DNA from: Gordionus sp. m RMFG-2023
Taxonomy: Eukaryota; Nematomorpha; Gordioida; Chordodea; Parachordodidae
Assembly: GCF_954871325.1 (NCBI RefSeq)
Contig: NC_088775.1
Location: 61,233,561 to 61,297,560 of the forward strand
Reading direction: 5' to 3'
DNA length: 64,000 nucleotides
Positions 33,245-46,450 of the stretch are shown here, piece by piece; position 1 is the first letter of the stretch; each line of letters opens with the position of its first letter. A model generated the notes under the pieces. The model had not been told where the DNA came from. It worked only from the letters and a program-made list of their open reading frames with translations, and made no database searches. Both the position numbers and the translations under genes were made by a program.

Positions 33245-35990
33245 CAAAAATCCTAGGTAATACAGCATGTCTTTCATGGTAAGATGATATATAATTTAAC
33301 CCTGAAACATAAATTTTTTTATTTTTCTGTTATAATTATTAAAAAATTACGAAATTTAAAAAAATAAAATAAATAATTCGTTGCACAGATAGGATATGCG
33401 TATTCGGGACAATTAGTGCATTATATCAAATATTAGCTCTCTTTTATTAGATGATAATATTACCTCCCTAAAAATTTGCTACCCTCTCCTCCCCGACACC
33501 TAATAAAAAAATTTTTTACCAACCCCCTAAATATTTTTAGCGAAAAAAGGATCGAAACCATCAAAATTAGCTTAAAACCCAAATCTAACCAATCTTTCTA
33601 CCTCCTTTCCCTTCCTATTTTATTTCAATGACATTCTTTAGTCATACTCAGCCCCCCCCCAACACTGTAGTAAAAATACCTGCTGACTAGAGATTAAGTG
33701 GCTATAAACTCATTATTGTTCTGGAACTTACATCAATGTTTTGGGAAACACTAAGGTCATTCAAAATGGTTTCAGATCTAGAACGATCATCAATAAAATA
33801 TAAGGGTTTGGTAAGATTTTACAGGTAGAAAACCATTATTATATTTTGTTGCATCATTGCCCTGGGAATACTTGCTTCACAAATTTATCATCCAACTCTT
33901 GTCGTATAGCCCCAGAGGTTGTGCGTTACCTTATTTGACTCAAACAATTATTTTAAATTGTCTAAAAACTTCCAACCAAGTTTATTCAGTAGCTTATGAG
34001 AAATATGTCGTATAAATTCCATAAAATTCAAAAAACACTTGTCCCAAAACAAACATTTTCAAATAAAAAGGGTGAAAAAAGAAAATTGTTTTTGTTTAAA
34101 ATCTTTTGAATGCGAAGATCTTATTAATAACAAATTTAAAACAATGCCTTAAAGATGAAAAATTCAAACGCCTTTCAGTACTTCATAATTAATTAAGTTT
34201 GATATTCACATTTAGGCCAAGGCCTGTTGCCAGCTATTGCAAATAATATACAATAGATATGAATGAAGGTCTGATATTGGCTAGGGTTTAGCTCCAAAAA
34301 TATAATTCTAAATTTTAAAATGCTTCCTTTTTAAAAAAATTCTTTATTTCCTTCGCTTGATTTCACCAGAAACACATATATGGAATAAAGTTAGGGATAT
34401 ATTTTAAAAAAAATAAGCGTGTTATATGGCTGAAATAGTTTTTCAGTATGAGGCGTATTACCGGCCTTGTTGAGTCAGCATCGAGTCGTGCTTATATAAA
34501 TATCTCTAGAGGCTTGAATGGCTTTTTTATTTTGGAGCTACTTAAAAGCTATTCTTTTAATTATATATGGTTCATAAAAAAATGATATAAAAGGTTGTTT
34601 TATAAATGATAACAGTTAAAAGCAAATTTGAAGTCAAATATTCATTTTCTAATCCTAAAATTATTTTGGCCATATAAAATGAAACTTGATCAAATTTCAT
34701 TCACAGAAATAAAATTATAATTGCAGATGTTTGTTTAAATCATTATTATGTGGTTAATAATTATAATTTTATTAAGGGGGCAGGCAGGGGGGGGGGAGGG
34801 TGTATTTTAGTTAATATTTTAAATAAAGAAATTACGAAAAATATCAATTAATTATTCAGGTAATATTATACCATTAGTGTTTAACTATTATTACTACACT
34901 TACTATACCAATATATTATTATTAATATTCAAATTAAATTTTTGTGTATTTGAAACCTATAAACGAATTTAATATCCTTCTTGATTTATAATAGTGCTAA
35001 TGACGAATTCTTTATAACCCTAGTAATTCAATATATTTTTTTAAAAAGATTAGCATATTTTATAGCTGAAATTTTGTTTAATCTAGCAGCTTATATTTTT
35101 ATCTTGATTGTTATTCGTTTATATTAAAAAAAGTTTTATAAAATTTGTCTTTGCAAAGCTTTTTCCATTTTAAGTGTATTTATTTACCAATTTTTTAAAT
35201 CCATTTTTATTTCTAACATAATGAGATTATAATTTGCAATCAATTAATAGGATCAACAAATTGAAAAAATTTTCGTTATTTTTTCCTATTTTAAAAATTA
35301 ATGGTTAAAAAATAGACAGTCAAGACGAAGTCAAACTTATGAAGTGGTAGCAAATTTTTAAAAAAAGTCATAAAAGAGTCTTTAGAATCATGTATCATTA
35401 TTTATAGAAATATACATATTTTTATGTGCTAATTTTTATTATAAACAAAGATTTTTTGAAATTGTATTTAATATAGTTGATATAAGCCATTAATAGGATA
35501 CAAAATTGATATAACAATTCTAATGTCTTTCTAATACATTTAAACAGGCCCGTAGCAAAAAAACTTCCGAGGAAGGGGGGGGGGGGGGTGCAAAATTTAT
35601 TTGGGACAATATTTTTTTTATAAACCATTAGAAACCAAATTGGAATCCAGGTTTAATGAGTTTTACCTACTAAAAGTTAAAAGAAATTTATCTACATTTA
35701 TAGCTTAATAAAGTATCTTCTATGATTATATTATTTCTAAATTGTTTTTTTTCTCTATATTAAAATCGTACTGTTACAAAAAGATTTTCTTAGGCAATTC
35801 ATTACATACTATATAGATATTATAAGATAATATAAAAATCTTTAGTAATATTAAAAGTATAACAATATAGTTTCAACATATGAGTGAGAAGAGGTTGGAA
35901 CAGGAAAATATTTCAAATAAAAGTTTTAGGAAAAAGATACATAATATTTTTTAAATATATTAAATATAAATAAATTTATGTTTAGAGACC
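33245..35990. other. No gene recognised; possible hAT terminus at about 35545
   Basis: AT-rich with C- and G-runs at 33650 and 34780-34800. CAGGCCCGTAGC at about 35545, followed by a G-run at 35576-35588, looks like a hAT left end, but no partner end was found. The small frame at 35422-35628 has no motif. Confidence 0.4.
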
Positions 35991-35997
35991 TACAAAC

Positions 35998-37848
35998 TGA
36001 GGTCTGCATAGTCGAGTTTTTAGCCCATAAGCCCGCCCACCCAATGTTTAAAAAAATCAACCCATGGACCTAACCCGAAGTTTTCAAAAAAAATACCCCC
36101 CCCCTCCGCCCTTAGTCTAAAATTTCTTACCCACCCGCCCGCTCATTGTATAAAATTTTTTAACCCAAGCCAGTTATTATAAATTTAATTATGGCCATTC
36201 TTTTAATTTTCTAAGCATTTAATAAAAAAAATAATTCAGTTTCAGCAATACACCTAGGGATGTAAGACATTCCCGGGGAAATTTCCCCTATAGTTTCCCC
36301 AATTTTTATAATAGGTTTTTTTGCCTAAATCAACATGATTTTTATAATATTAACAGTTTCCCAATTTTGAAAATGATCTTATGATAAAATAAATACGATT
36401 TTTATTAGATTTTATAAAATCATTTTTTCCTCGTGGTTCATATCATAAATTATAATTGTGTTTTGTTTTTGAATTATGTCAATTTCCCTATTTACATTTG
36501 CAAAATTTTAGAAGATACTTGTTAAAATTAAATAGCTAGTCTGAAAAGTATATTTATATTATAAATAAATACCAATGAAATTTATAAATATATGAAATTT
36601 TAAGTTATGTTAATTATCTGATGTCCCTCAAGCGTTTATTCATATCAGGGAGACATTTAACGCTTATAAAACAATATCAAATATATTGTGGCAGAGCTAG
36701 ATTTTAGAAATAGAGCAGTTTATCGAAAGCCGAAAAATTTTTTGTTGTCGGGACATTCATTATGCTGTTCATATATTTGACCCAAGGTTTTGCGGATTTA
36801 ATTTAAGAGACAATGAAGTTGCAAAGGGGTTGGATATTATTAACCGATTTTCTGGATATCTAGATTTAGATATTGCAAGAGTAATAGGAAACCTATCCAA
36901 ATATCGTGCAAGGGAAGATTTTTTTAATATAGCAAGTCTTTGGCAAGGCGCATCATTTACAGATCCAGTGAGTTGGTGGAAAGGTTAAATACTTTTATAT
37001 TTCTGTAAACAATAACTTAACTCTTTTTCTAATCTTAAAATTGTGTTATTCAATATTTTATTAGGTCTATGTTGCAATCAATACATATCGACCCTAGCCA
37101 TACGAATTTTATCAGTACCACCAACAAGTGCAGCATCCGAAAGAATATGGTCCTCCTTTGGAAATATTCATTCTAAATCTAGAAATAGAAATAGAATAAA
37201 AAAATTAGTTTATATAAGAGCCAATCTACATTTTATGGGAAAGGAAATTTCTGAAAATGACAAATTGCTGGATTCCAGAATTTCAAGCTCTGATCTGGAA
37301 TCATTTTCATCTTCAAACGAAGATAATTAACTATTCAAAATTAATTGTTTAAATATTATTTAGTCTATATATAATATTTCAAATAAAACATGTAAAGTAA
37401 TTGCAAATTAGTTGAAAATAATTTATATTTGTTTAATTATAATGTTTATAATCTATATATTTTCAATAAAACATAAAAAAAAATCAATATTGACCTGTAA
37501 AGTATTATAAAATAGATAGTTTCCCGTTTTTTCCCGTTATTTCCCTATTTTCCCATTATTTCCCGTTTTTTCCCCAAATTTCCCGGGAAATTTCCCCGAA
37601 ATATAGTTTCCCGGGAAATTTACATCCCTAATTACACCTCTACAAAAAGTTTTATAATTTAAAATAAAGCAATACAATGCAGAAATATTAATTATTTTCA
37701 AAAAAGTAAATTTTAATTTTCAATATCCAAAAAAAATTTATTATATTACCATAAAAGGAAATTTTAATTACTTTCAAATAAAATTTCGCCCACTTAGATG
37801 GGCGGGCGGAGGCGGGCATCCCGAAAACCTGCCCAAAGCAAACCTCTA
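35998..37848. mobile_element. hAT-type MITE split by a nested hAT
   Basis: The left arm TGAGGTCTGCATAGTC... with CCCGCCC blocks (35998-36246) and the right arm GGGCGGGC...GGTTTTCGGG in inverted form, ending AAACCTCTA (37639-37848), form inverted ends of a nonautonomous element. The outer flanks CTACAAAC and CTTTAAAC match at 6 of 8 positions. A hAT (36255-37630) inserted between the two arms. Confidence 0.55.
36255..37630 (+). mobile_element. hAT transposon remnant with TAGGGATGTA termini
   Basis: The ends TAGGGATGTAAGACATTCCC and GGGAAATTTACATCCCTA are inverted, with repeated TTTCCCGGGAAA-like blocks inside them. The flanks AATACACC (36247-36254) and ATTACACC (37631-37638) form an 8-bp duplication with one mismatch. 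A plus-strand frame at 37043-37330 encodes the C-terminal dimerisation region: LAIRILSVPPTSAASERIWS, then GNIHSKSRNR and KLVYIRANL. Upstream remnants at 36700-37000 are broken. At 1.38 kb it is well short of a full hAT and lacks the catalytic core. Confidence 0.85.
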
Positions 37849-37856
37849 CTTTAAAC

Positions 37857-39138
37857 CCTTATCGAAATCAATAAAAAATTACAAACCAGGGCGGAGTTTA
37901 ATATTTATTGACAATAAATTAAATTATATTAATTAACCAGTCTATATTACATTTAAGATCATTTATATACTCTCTTCTGATATTTTTGGTTTCCTTTTTC
38001 ATTTTATACTATTTCCAAAATAAAGCCAAAATTAATATAGACGATCAGATTTTAAAAATCTTGATCAGACTTAAGTAAACCGGGGCCGGACCGAAAGAAG
38101 GCTAGGCTGGGCTGGGTTTTGTTGAGTCGGAAAAGAGTATTGAACCTCCAATTTTTATCCCATAGTTAAAGCCTTGGCTTGGATTCAATATTTATCTCTT
38201 AACTAAATCTTCTCTATTTTGTATTTTTTCTAGAACTAGGCCAGCTACTTTGTAAATTCACTATTTAAATATATATGGGTAAGGAAAAGGCGCATAAGAT
38301 GAAAATCGAAAAACAGAAAAGTTGTAGTAAACTATAAATCTGATATTTACGTATAAATTTTAAATGATAATATGTCCAAGATCAAAGCCCTCCTAAAAGT
38401 AACGCCCACCTCCTTACCCTTCAGCAAAATGTATATTATTTAAAATTAATTATTATAATATCATAAAATATATAATTAAAATATGGATATGGATTTATAA
38501 TGGTGATTTTCCCAACTACTTAAATCAATAATTCTCATAAATAATGCAAAGCCTTTATACCCATAATGAAAAGCCTAGTTATAAAATTTTATTTTTCATA
38601 TCCCAATAGTTTATATATTAGAAATAGTGTTTGTAATGATTTATTCCATTGGAATTAAACAGAATTTTTATAATAAAGAATATTGTTTAAATTTATTAAT
38701 TACAAATTATTTATCTATACTTATTGGTTTTGGGTTTATCTTTTTTTAAATAATAAAAACAATATTAAAGATAATTTTTTAATCTTTTTAAAAAAAATAA
38801 TCTTAAATTGTCAAATTAAAAAATTTAGTAATATTATATAAAATAAAAATATATCTATGGATATTTTACTAAAAATAATGCATATATAAATATATAGTTT
38901 TATTTTGATATTAAAATTAATTTTTATATTATTTTAGAATTAAAAGGATTTTAAAATATACATAATTTATCTTATACTTTTTCGTATCGACGATATAAAA
39001 GTACTTGGGATCAACTCTTTATTTTAAAGGTAAATTTCTATTTATTTAACAATTTTAAAATTAACCATAAAATCTGAATTCGAACATCTGAAACTGTGAT
39101 GCCTTAATTTAATTTTAGAAAGGAAAGCAGCAAACACA
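37857..39138. other. No recognisable feature
   Basis: AT-rich. A short GC-rich patch at 38083-38125 (CGGGGCCGGACCG) resembles the GGCCCGG MITEs, but no ends were seen. Confidence 0.45.
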
Positions 39139-39146
39139 AGTGTTAT

Positions 39147-39481
39147 TATTGGCATGACAAGAATTTTGCCAAGGGGGGGGGGGGGGGGGGGGGGTCATTA
39201 TTTGGATTTATCTCCATAATATCTCTAAATTCGTATATTGCAGGCCGTTGTCTATGTTACATTCTTCAAAGAATAATTATTGTTTTCACTTTTTTTACTA
39301 AATATAAATTGTAGCCATTATTTTAAAAAATTAATAACTTTTACCTTGGTGATATATATTGTATAATTTTGAGAGATACGTAGGGGGGAGTTATTAGCTT
39401 AAAATGATATTTATGAGAATAAACAAATTTCGGAAGGAAAGGGAAATATCCCCTTCCTATGCTTCCCTCTGGCTACGCCCA
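39147..39481. mobile_element. 335-bp hAT-type MITE with a long G-run
   Basis: The left part TATTGGCATGAC...TTTTGCCAAGGGGGG and the right part CCTCTGGCTACGCCCA resemble hAT-type ends. The flanks AGTGTTAT (39139-39146) and AGTGTCAT (39482-39489) match at 7 of 8. A run of about 22 G lies at 39173-39194. The internal piece TTATTAGCTTAAAATGATAT is echoed at 62335-62350. Confidence 0.5.
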
Positions 39482-39489
39482 AGTGTCAT

Positions 39490-42400
39490 AATAAATATAA
39501 TAAAAAATTTAATTTAAATAGCCAAAAAAAGTATGGATATACAAAAAAAAATAAAACGAAGAAAATTTCAAATACAAAAAAACCGACCATTTACATAAGA
39601 AAGAAATTTCTTCCAGTGCTTATATTGAATAAAAATTGTAAATAAATTGTATTAGTTAGTATTCTCTGTCCATAAATAAGGTTCAAATAGAAAATGCTTC
39701 CACATACTATATGTTGTAATGTAAATTGATATATAAATATAAGTGATATAATTGCGGATAAAAAAGGTAGGACCATACTAAATTATAAAGGAAAAAATTA
39801 TTACTTATAATTTATTCTATTAAAAAAAAATTTAGTTGACCTAAACAATTCTTTGGAATCTCTATTCATAACTTAGTACTCATTAGGGAATAAATCAACC
39901 ATTCAAATTAATTAGCAAATATTTATTTTTATATTTAGCAATAATCATAAATATTTATTCGGTCAAAAACGAAAAATGAAATTCTAGGGAATTAATGTGG
40001 TTAAAACACTCAGAAGCAGAGAAAAAAGGAGTTAATCACTCCTAATTTTAATTGTTAAGTTCAGTAAGAAATCTCTCAAACAATTATTCTTAGAATAATT
40101 AATGAAGTGCTCATATTGTAAGTATGTATGCTCAGATAAATAAGGGAAATGTTCAGATAAAGAGGTGAAATGTTACGATAAATAAGATGCATTTTCTGAA
40201 TATTGGAGCGATCATAAAAATAATTAAACCTTTATTTTAATTTACTCATAGATCAAAAGTGAGGATGAGGGGGAGTCATATTATCATTGGCAAAATCTTA
40301 AAAAATTGGAGGCATTATTATTGAAAATGAGACATATTATTAATTAGGATTTTTCAGACAATTTAGATATAGTATAGTATGTTTATATGAAAAGCATTGA
40401 ATGAGATTACAGAATAAATAGAGAGTGGCTATTGTCGATTTAAAAATTCAAGTGGTATAGAGATGATAAATAAGAAAGTAATCGTCTATGCTATCAGAAG
40501 GGTATTTCGATGGAACCAGATAACATTCCAATAGGTGTATTCATACTTATTTCTAGATAAAAATAGAGTAGAGGATTTGACAAATATATTGATAATATAA
40601 TTGAGACTATCAAGCTCACTTATAGATGGATACCCAAGCCCTCGTCGGCATGGATGAAAGGGGCAGCAGGCCGGGCGACAGAAGTTCGACGAAAATAAGA
40701 GATGCCAAATTTTGTTTCTTGTTTGATTTTATGGGAGAAAATGCCAATTTCTTTAACATTTTAAAATAAATTAATTAACTACTAAAGTATTCAAAGGGGA
40801 AAATGTCTATAAATAGTTAAAATTGGCTTGAAATTGATTTTCTAGATTGATATATAATATATATCATTATTTAAATATTAGTTTAATTGTTCCTATATAA
40901 TCAATCTTAGCCTAGCAATTATATAATTACATAACCCTATTTAACTCTTTAAATCATTTACTCATCTGTTATAATAAAGATTTATTTTGGTTAGATTTTA
41001 TATCTTCGAATCCCCATAAAATTATCATGATTTATTAATTTTTTAATTAAAGCAAATATCTCTATTAATAATTATATTTCGATATTCAATTGATGAATAT
41101 TCAACTCAGATCCTTAATTATAGTAAGTATTTATTTATGGATTATACCCCTCCAGATATATTTTTGTCTCTTGTATTGCATAACTTTATCTAAAGTTACA
41201 TGCTTGCAAATACTTAAATTTGAAATAAAATATTTTAAAGATACATCGAAGTGGGTACAGTGCAAACAACATTAATATAAATGTAAATTAGATATACGAT
41301 GAATATAGTTTACATATTTATGCAGTTTTGAAATCATTTGCTTCGAAAATCGCCATTTTTAATTAATTCTCATTTATTCTATTTAAAAGAATATTTTTTT
41401 TATCAAAATTTTTTTTATATTTTTGGGGTATATTCGCGAGAGACTAGTAGGAAAATATATAGTTTAATCACTTTAATAGTTATGTTTACTTTATTTTTAT
41501 ATTATATATGTTGCATGACAAATACTGAGCTAAGTATAATCTACAAGAAATAAAAACTTTTAATCCATTATTGGTCAGACTTTTTCCAGTCGATGAACAT
41601 GTCTAATTTTTTTCAAATATTATTTAATAGTCTCTAACTAATAAATTTTAAAAGAATCCACTTGAAGGAAGCATAACAGCAAATTGAATCGTTACATATC
41701 TGCAACATTGACCATTAAGGCCATAAATTTATATGAATGAAAAAATTAAAATACGATATGAATTTCAAAATTTATATATTTTATGTAATTTTTTAAAACA
41801 TAATATGGATGACATGTTTGATATATATCTTGTCTGACTATGTATCAGTATCATTGTTATATAATATCTACTAGTATTTTATGTTTCAGTTAGTAAAAAA
41901 ACTGACTAGAGGTTCTTTTACTTGTACTCTATTTTTCTTTTATTAGATGGATTTTTATAAATTCCCGTCAAAAAGTATGTAGAGGAGACGAGGGATCATG
42001 AGAGTCCTAAATTGCAGTAAAATAAAAACTACTTATTAATTCTTGATAAATAATATATCATTTTATTCCCCTCACTTACTTTTTACATCATTTTAAAAAA
42101 TTAAAAAGATATTAAACTTTTACCACATAATTTTTCTTAAATAAAATTATCGGGAAGAAAGCAATATTCGGGGTAGGTTGTGTCTATGCCTAAAATATTT
42201 ATAATCCTCGCATATAAAAATTATATATTATTCATAATAAAATGGTCATTTATGTAAAAATTATATAAATAAAAAATTCAAAATCAAAATTTCTATAATT
42301 AAAATTTAGTAATCTAAGAGAAAATCCGAGCCACAAAAAACTATAGTTCATACTATCCAATATACCTCTTAATGACTTCTTATCATCAAAATTAACTTCT

Positions 42401-43902
42401 AATAAAATGTCTAAAGGGTCGCCAATATTTTTTTATCTATGAATTTTGAAAAAAAAAATAATTGAGGAATCTTACTTAAAAATCTGAAATAATCTTCATG
42501 GTGATGCAACATTCACTAATGATTCAATCGCTTACCTGATTAATCTTTTCAAATCGATATCATTTACCTTTTTTGCCATAACATTGATTGTTTTTAGGAG
42601 AATTTTCCCTTATAGGCTCAGTAAGGGTTTTAGATGATATAAAAGCTTACAGCATTAGGATAGGAGATATGATTATTAAGTCTCCACACTACAGTAGGGC
42701 ATTCTCAAAACTATGAAAAAAGATTCATAACTATAAGTAATAGTTTCTCCTTAATATTATTAAAATATTATTCAAGAATTTTTATATGATCTTAATATGA
42801 TTATAAAAATTATATTCTTAAAAATTTGTAAATAAAAATTATATTCTTAATAATTTGTAAATAATTTTTATATTTTTCAAATTTTTGTGTGGAATAAAGA
42901 AAATAGTGAACTTTCTGAAGAAAAAATTAACCGAATATACAATAAAATAAATAGTTTTTATTCATTAAAAATTTTTTTTTTAAATTATAAGCTAATTATA
43001 TTTTATTTATTATACTGCTACTTGATCAACGTTGAATAAAATACACAAAAATTATTTTAACATAAATCCGAGAATAGATAAAATGATGGACCAAAATTAA
43101 ATAGAATAGGTTATTGCGTCTATAAGAAATAATTTAATTTTAATTGCATTAAAAATTAAATTAATTCTCTAGTAATGGAAGAGTCTAGAAGATGTATCAT
43201 TTAAACATTCAAAATTAACGAAATTCAGTGATTTCTAGCACACTTAAAATAAGCTTTTCTAAAATCTGTGAGCTATGAAATGTGCGTTTTAAAATATTTC
43301 AACTCCAAATGTGGAAATCAATAAATAGTAGGTCTATTCAAAAATTAATTTAATCTTCAATTTGAATAAGGATACGATTAAACAATTATTCGATTGGAAT
43401 AAAACTAAGAATTTAAATAATACGAATAATTCCAATATTATAATAATTTGTTTCATTCATTTATTTGACGAATAATTCAAATATTTGAAGGAAATTGTAA
43501 GTATTCGACGAATAATTTGAATTAGTTTTATTCGAATCGAGTTATTTAATAATTGCATTATTAGAATATTCGAACCAAATTATTCAAATAATTTGCTGGT
43601 TAAAGCGATTGATGGGGTAACAATGTTATCGTGGATAACTTTTTAACCTTGAGCATAAAGACCTTAAATTTGGTATGAAAATGTTTATTTTTGTAATTTC
43701 CTACCTATGTTCATTGGAAAATCTTCCTGGGCTGACGTTTTTTTGGGGAAAAAATGTTTTTATCCAAAATTTGTAATAATCACTTTTATACTCAATTTAG
43801 CCACTTTACCCTCCTACTACTAATCATTATTTCCTTTATTCTGGATACTATTCTAGTTAAAGTACTCATAGGCACTAATAAAGCATAAAACATTGGCATA
43901 TA
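39490..43902. other. No gene recognised in 4.4 kb
   Basis: AT-rich without recognisable coding or element ends. A patch at 40635-40710 is less AT-rich (GGCCGGGCGACAGAAG) but unidentified. 43370-43600 is rich in ATTCG and its complement CGAAT, with many short palindromes, like 53540-53770. Confidence 0.5.
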
Positions 43903-44310
43903 TTTTGCGCTTATCTTAAAAATTGTAATTTTAGGTTGTTATATTCTAAATTTATCTTTTTGTTCTTATCTTAATAATATAATTTGAGTTACCTTGTTGT
44001 GTTTTTTTTTAAATTTAATCGTGCTTTAGAGTGAACGTAACGTGTAGGATTGTGCTAAGGGAACAATGTATATTTTATTTAAAAATTTAATAATTAAAAG
44101 CAGTTCAGTTAATACAAAAAATGTCTCTATATATAGAAAAACAAATATATAATAATAATAATAGTAATATGGTAACTTAAACAAAAAAAGGTAATAAACT
44201 CTTTAATAAAACACAAAACGGTAACTTAAATTTTATTATTAAAATAAGAACAAGAAAGTAAAATTAGAATATAACAACCCAAAATAGCAAATTTTAAGAT
44301 AAGTGCAAAA
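43903..44310. repeat. Foldback repeat with ~100-bp arms
   Basis: The arm 43903-44006 and the arm 44211-44310 are reverse complements with scattered differences. For example, GGTTGTTATATTCTAA at 43934 is mirrored by TTAGAATATAACAACC at 44264, and GTTCTTATCTTAATAA by TTATTAAAATAAGAAC. The roughly 200-bp loop holds no open frame. It adjoins the gypsy fossil, and I cannot tell whether it belongs to it. Confidence 0.7.
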
Positions 44311-44329
44311 AGGTCAAACTACGGCTACC

Positions 44330-46450
44330 TTCTACTCTTTAACTTAGACACTTTAAAGGAGGTTTTCTTATTCATGTCAGATATTATTTTTATAGCTATT
44401 TTCTCCAAAATTTGGTCAGGTTGGAAAAAGGATCTGCGGTCATGCATGATGCTGTCGAATAGACTATGAGGGTTTTCTTGATATCAATGTCCTTATACTT
44501 TGTTTGTCCTGTTGTTATATTTTTCAGTTATTTCTTGATTTAGTGCTTCCTCATCACACTCTTTTTAAATTACTGAATCTACAGGTTCTAATATTTAAGT
44601 GAAGTATCAATATCCTGAGCTACTCGGGTTTTTAGGTGATCTGGATAAATTCTCCATAATCATTTCTTTAACTAAATATTACATAAGACTGATCTATTTT
44701 ATTAATTTTGCTAGAATCCACCCCGGTTGTCCATGAAAATTTCGGGTCAATACTTTTCTTATATATTAAACCTTTTTACTTTTCACATAATCTCCTTCAT
44801 TCTCATTTTTGGAGTATCGTGGTTTTAATTTATTTAATGGCTTGGAAAAAATTTTAACATATGTAAGGCTCGAGAAGATTTGGTTATTGTGGGTATTTTG
44901 ATAAACAAATAAAAATCTAATTCATTTTTCGAGTTAGGTGTCTTTCTAAGAAAACTTTTTTCTTCCTCGTTGATCTCTGGCGATATGAGGATTAAAAGTA
45001 ATTATTAAAAAATTCTTTGAATGGTTTGCCTTGAAATGGGGTCCATAATTGGTCACGATTGAACTTGAGGTTACCAAAATAATTTTCTCAAACAACTGAT
45101 TAACTTTATCTCTGCCCATTTACGCAACTATCTATAATTATTAACAATAGTTTTCTTTAAAAATCCTGCAAAATGGTTTAATCTTTTCCATGGTATTCTC
45201 ACCTTAAGCTAAGTCGGACTAATCTATTCTTAGATATTTCCTTGATATACATTGTACTCTTCAATTTTCTCAAAATCGTTATTCATTGTAACGCCTTACA
45301 TGCTCAGGTTCATAAATGTAGTTACTGGCTGTTCTATATGTATAAATTTTAATACCGATGCTTGTAATACCATAGAGACAAACATAATCCCCTTGAAAGA
45401 CATCCTTCTTCCATGATAATTTCAAGCCTTTTAAAGTAAAATGTATGTATGTACATATAAGCCCAACTGTTCTACATATAAGGCAATTCTTGACAAGATT
45501 AGTTCATTTACTGTTTCTTTCATCAACTTGTATATCTGAAATAGCTTCTAATTGATCCTTCATTGTTGTTTTCTGGCAATAATTTCCATACACTTATTGG
45601 TACATTGGCTAAAGATAGGCCCGATAGCTTGTCGCAATTTCCATGTTTCTTGATTCCTTTTAAGAATAACGAGCGATCGAAATCAGCTTAATTATGTTTT
45701 TGTTGCTTGTTCTGATTTCCATTTTGTTCTTGTGTTTAAAATTTGTTTTTATTTTCAGAAATCAGTGCTAACGTGATTACGCCCAAGTGTTTAGTAGTAG
45801 GTGATATACCCTTTTTTGTTAATTCTATGTCCTAAAAATTTAATCTTTTTAGCAAAAAATTTACTTTTGTCTAAATTTAATTTAATTTCGTTGTCTCTTA
45901 ATAATATTGATACTTTACATAAATTGGTTTTATGTTCCTTTAAGTTTAATCCATTTACTATTATGCAATCTAAATAAACTGCTATTCCTGGTAGACATTT
46001 TAGTAAATCAATGGTATGTTGAAATATCTGCAGGAACCGAAGAGATTTTAAATGGTGGTTATTACATCAATAATACATTTGGTGTCTTAATAACAGGGCA
46101 TTTTTTGAAATTTTCACCCTTTCTATTTGATGGTAGGTATTGGATATCTCAAGAGGTGTAAAATATATTTCTCCTCCATTGTTACTAGTATTTTATCACT
46201 CCTCGGTAAGAGATATTGTTTGGTTATCTATTCATCTATGATAGTACAAAATCCACATAGTTTCTAATTATCCCATTTTTTTTAGATTGGTAAGATACAA
46301 AGAGGTTTTTTTAATATTTTTATTATTCATCTTGTGGGGTAAAAATTGGCCATATTAATTTTTAATTTCCCCAAAGGTTGTGAAACATTCCACTTCCAAA
46401 CTTTTATCCAATCCAAACTCGATTTTCCCACTTTTTTTTCAAGGGTAAAA
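44330..46450 (-). mobile_element. Ty3/gypsy pol fossil
   Basis: On the minus strand an RT part is recognisable at about 45780-46180 (a YLD-type catalytic box, LNLDKSKFFAKKIKFLGHRI), and an integrase core-like part at about 45010-45110 (NYGPHF). The order RT before integrase fits Ty3/gypsy. It is heavily decayed, with well over ten breaks, and no LTRs were identified. It is older-looking than the element at 1-3965. Confidence 0.7.

Noticed and set aside
39490-43900. Host genes in the 4.4-kb gap
   Set aside because: Open frames are 60-71 codons, dominated by I, F, K, N and L as expected from base composition, with no splice-supported chain.
45907-46161. 84-codon plus-strand frame
   Set aside because: Antisense to the reverse transcriptase relic of the gypsy fossil on the minus strand.
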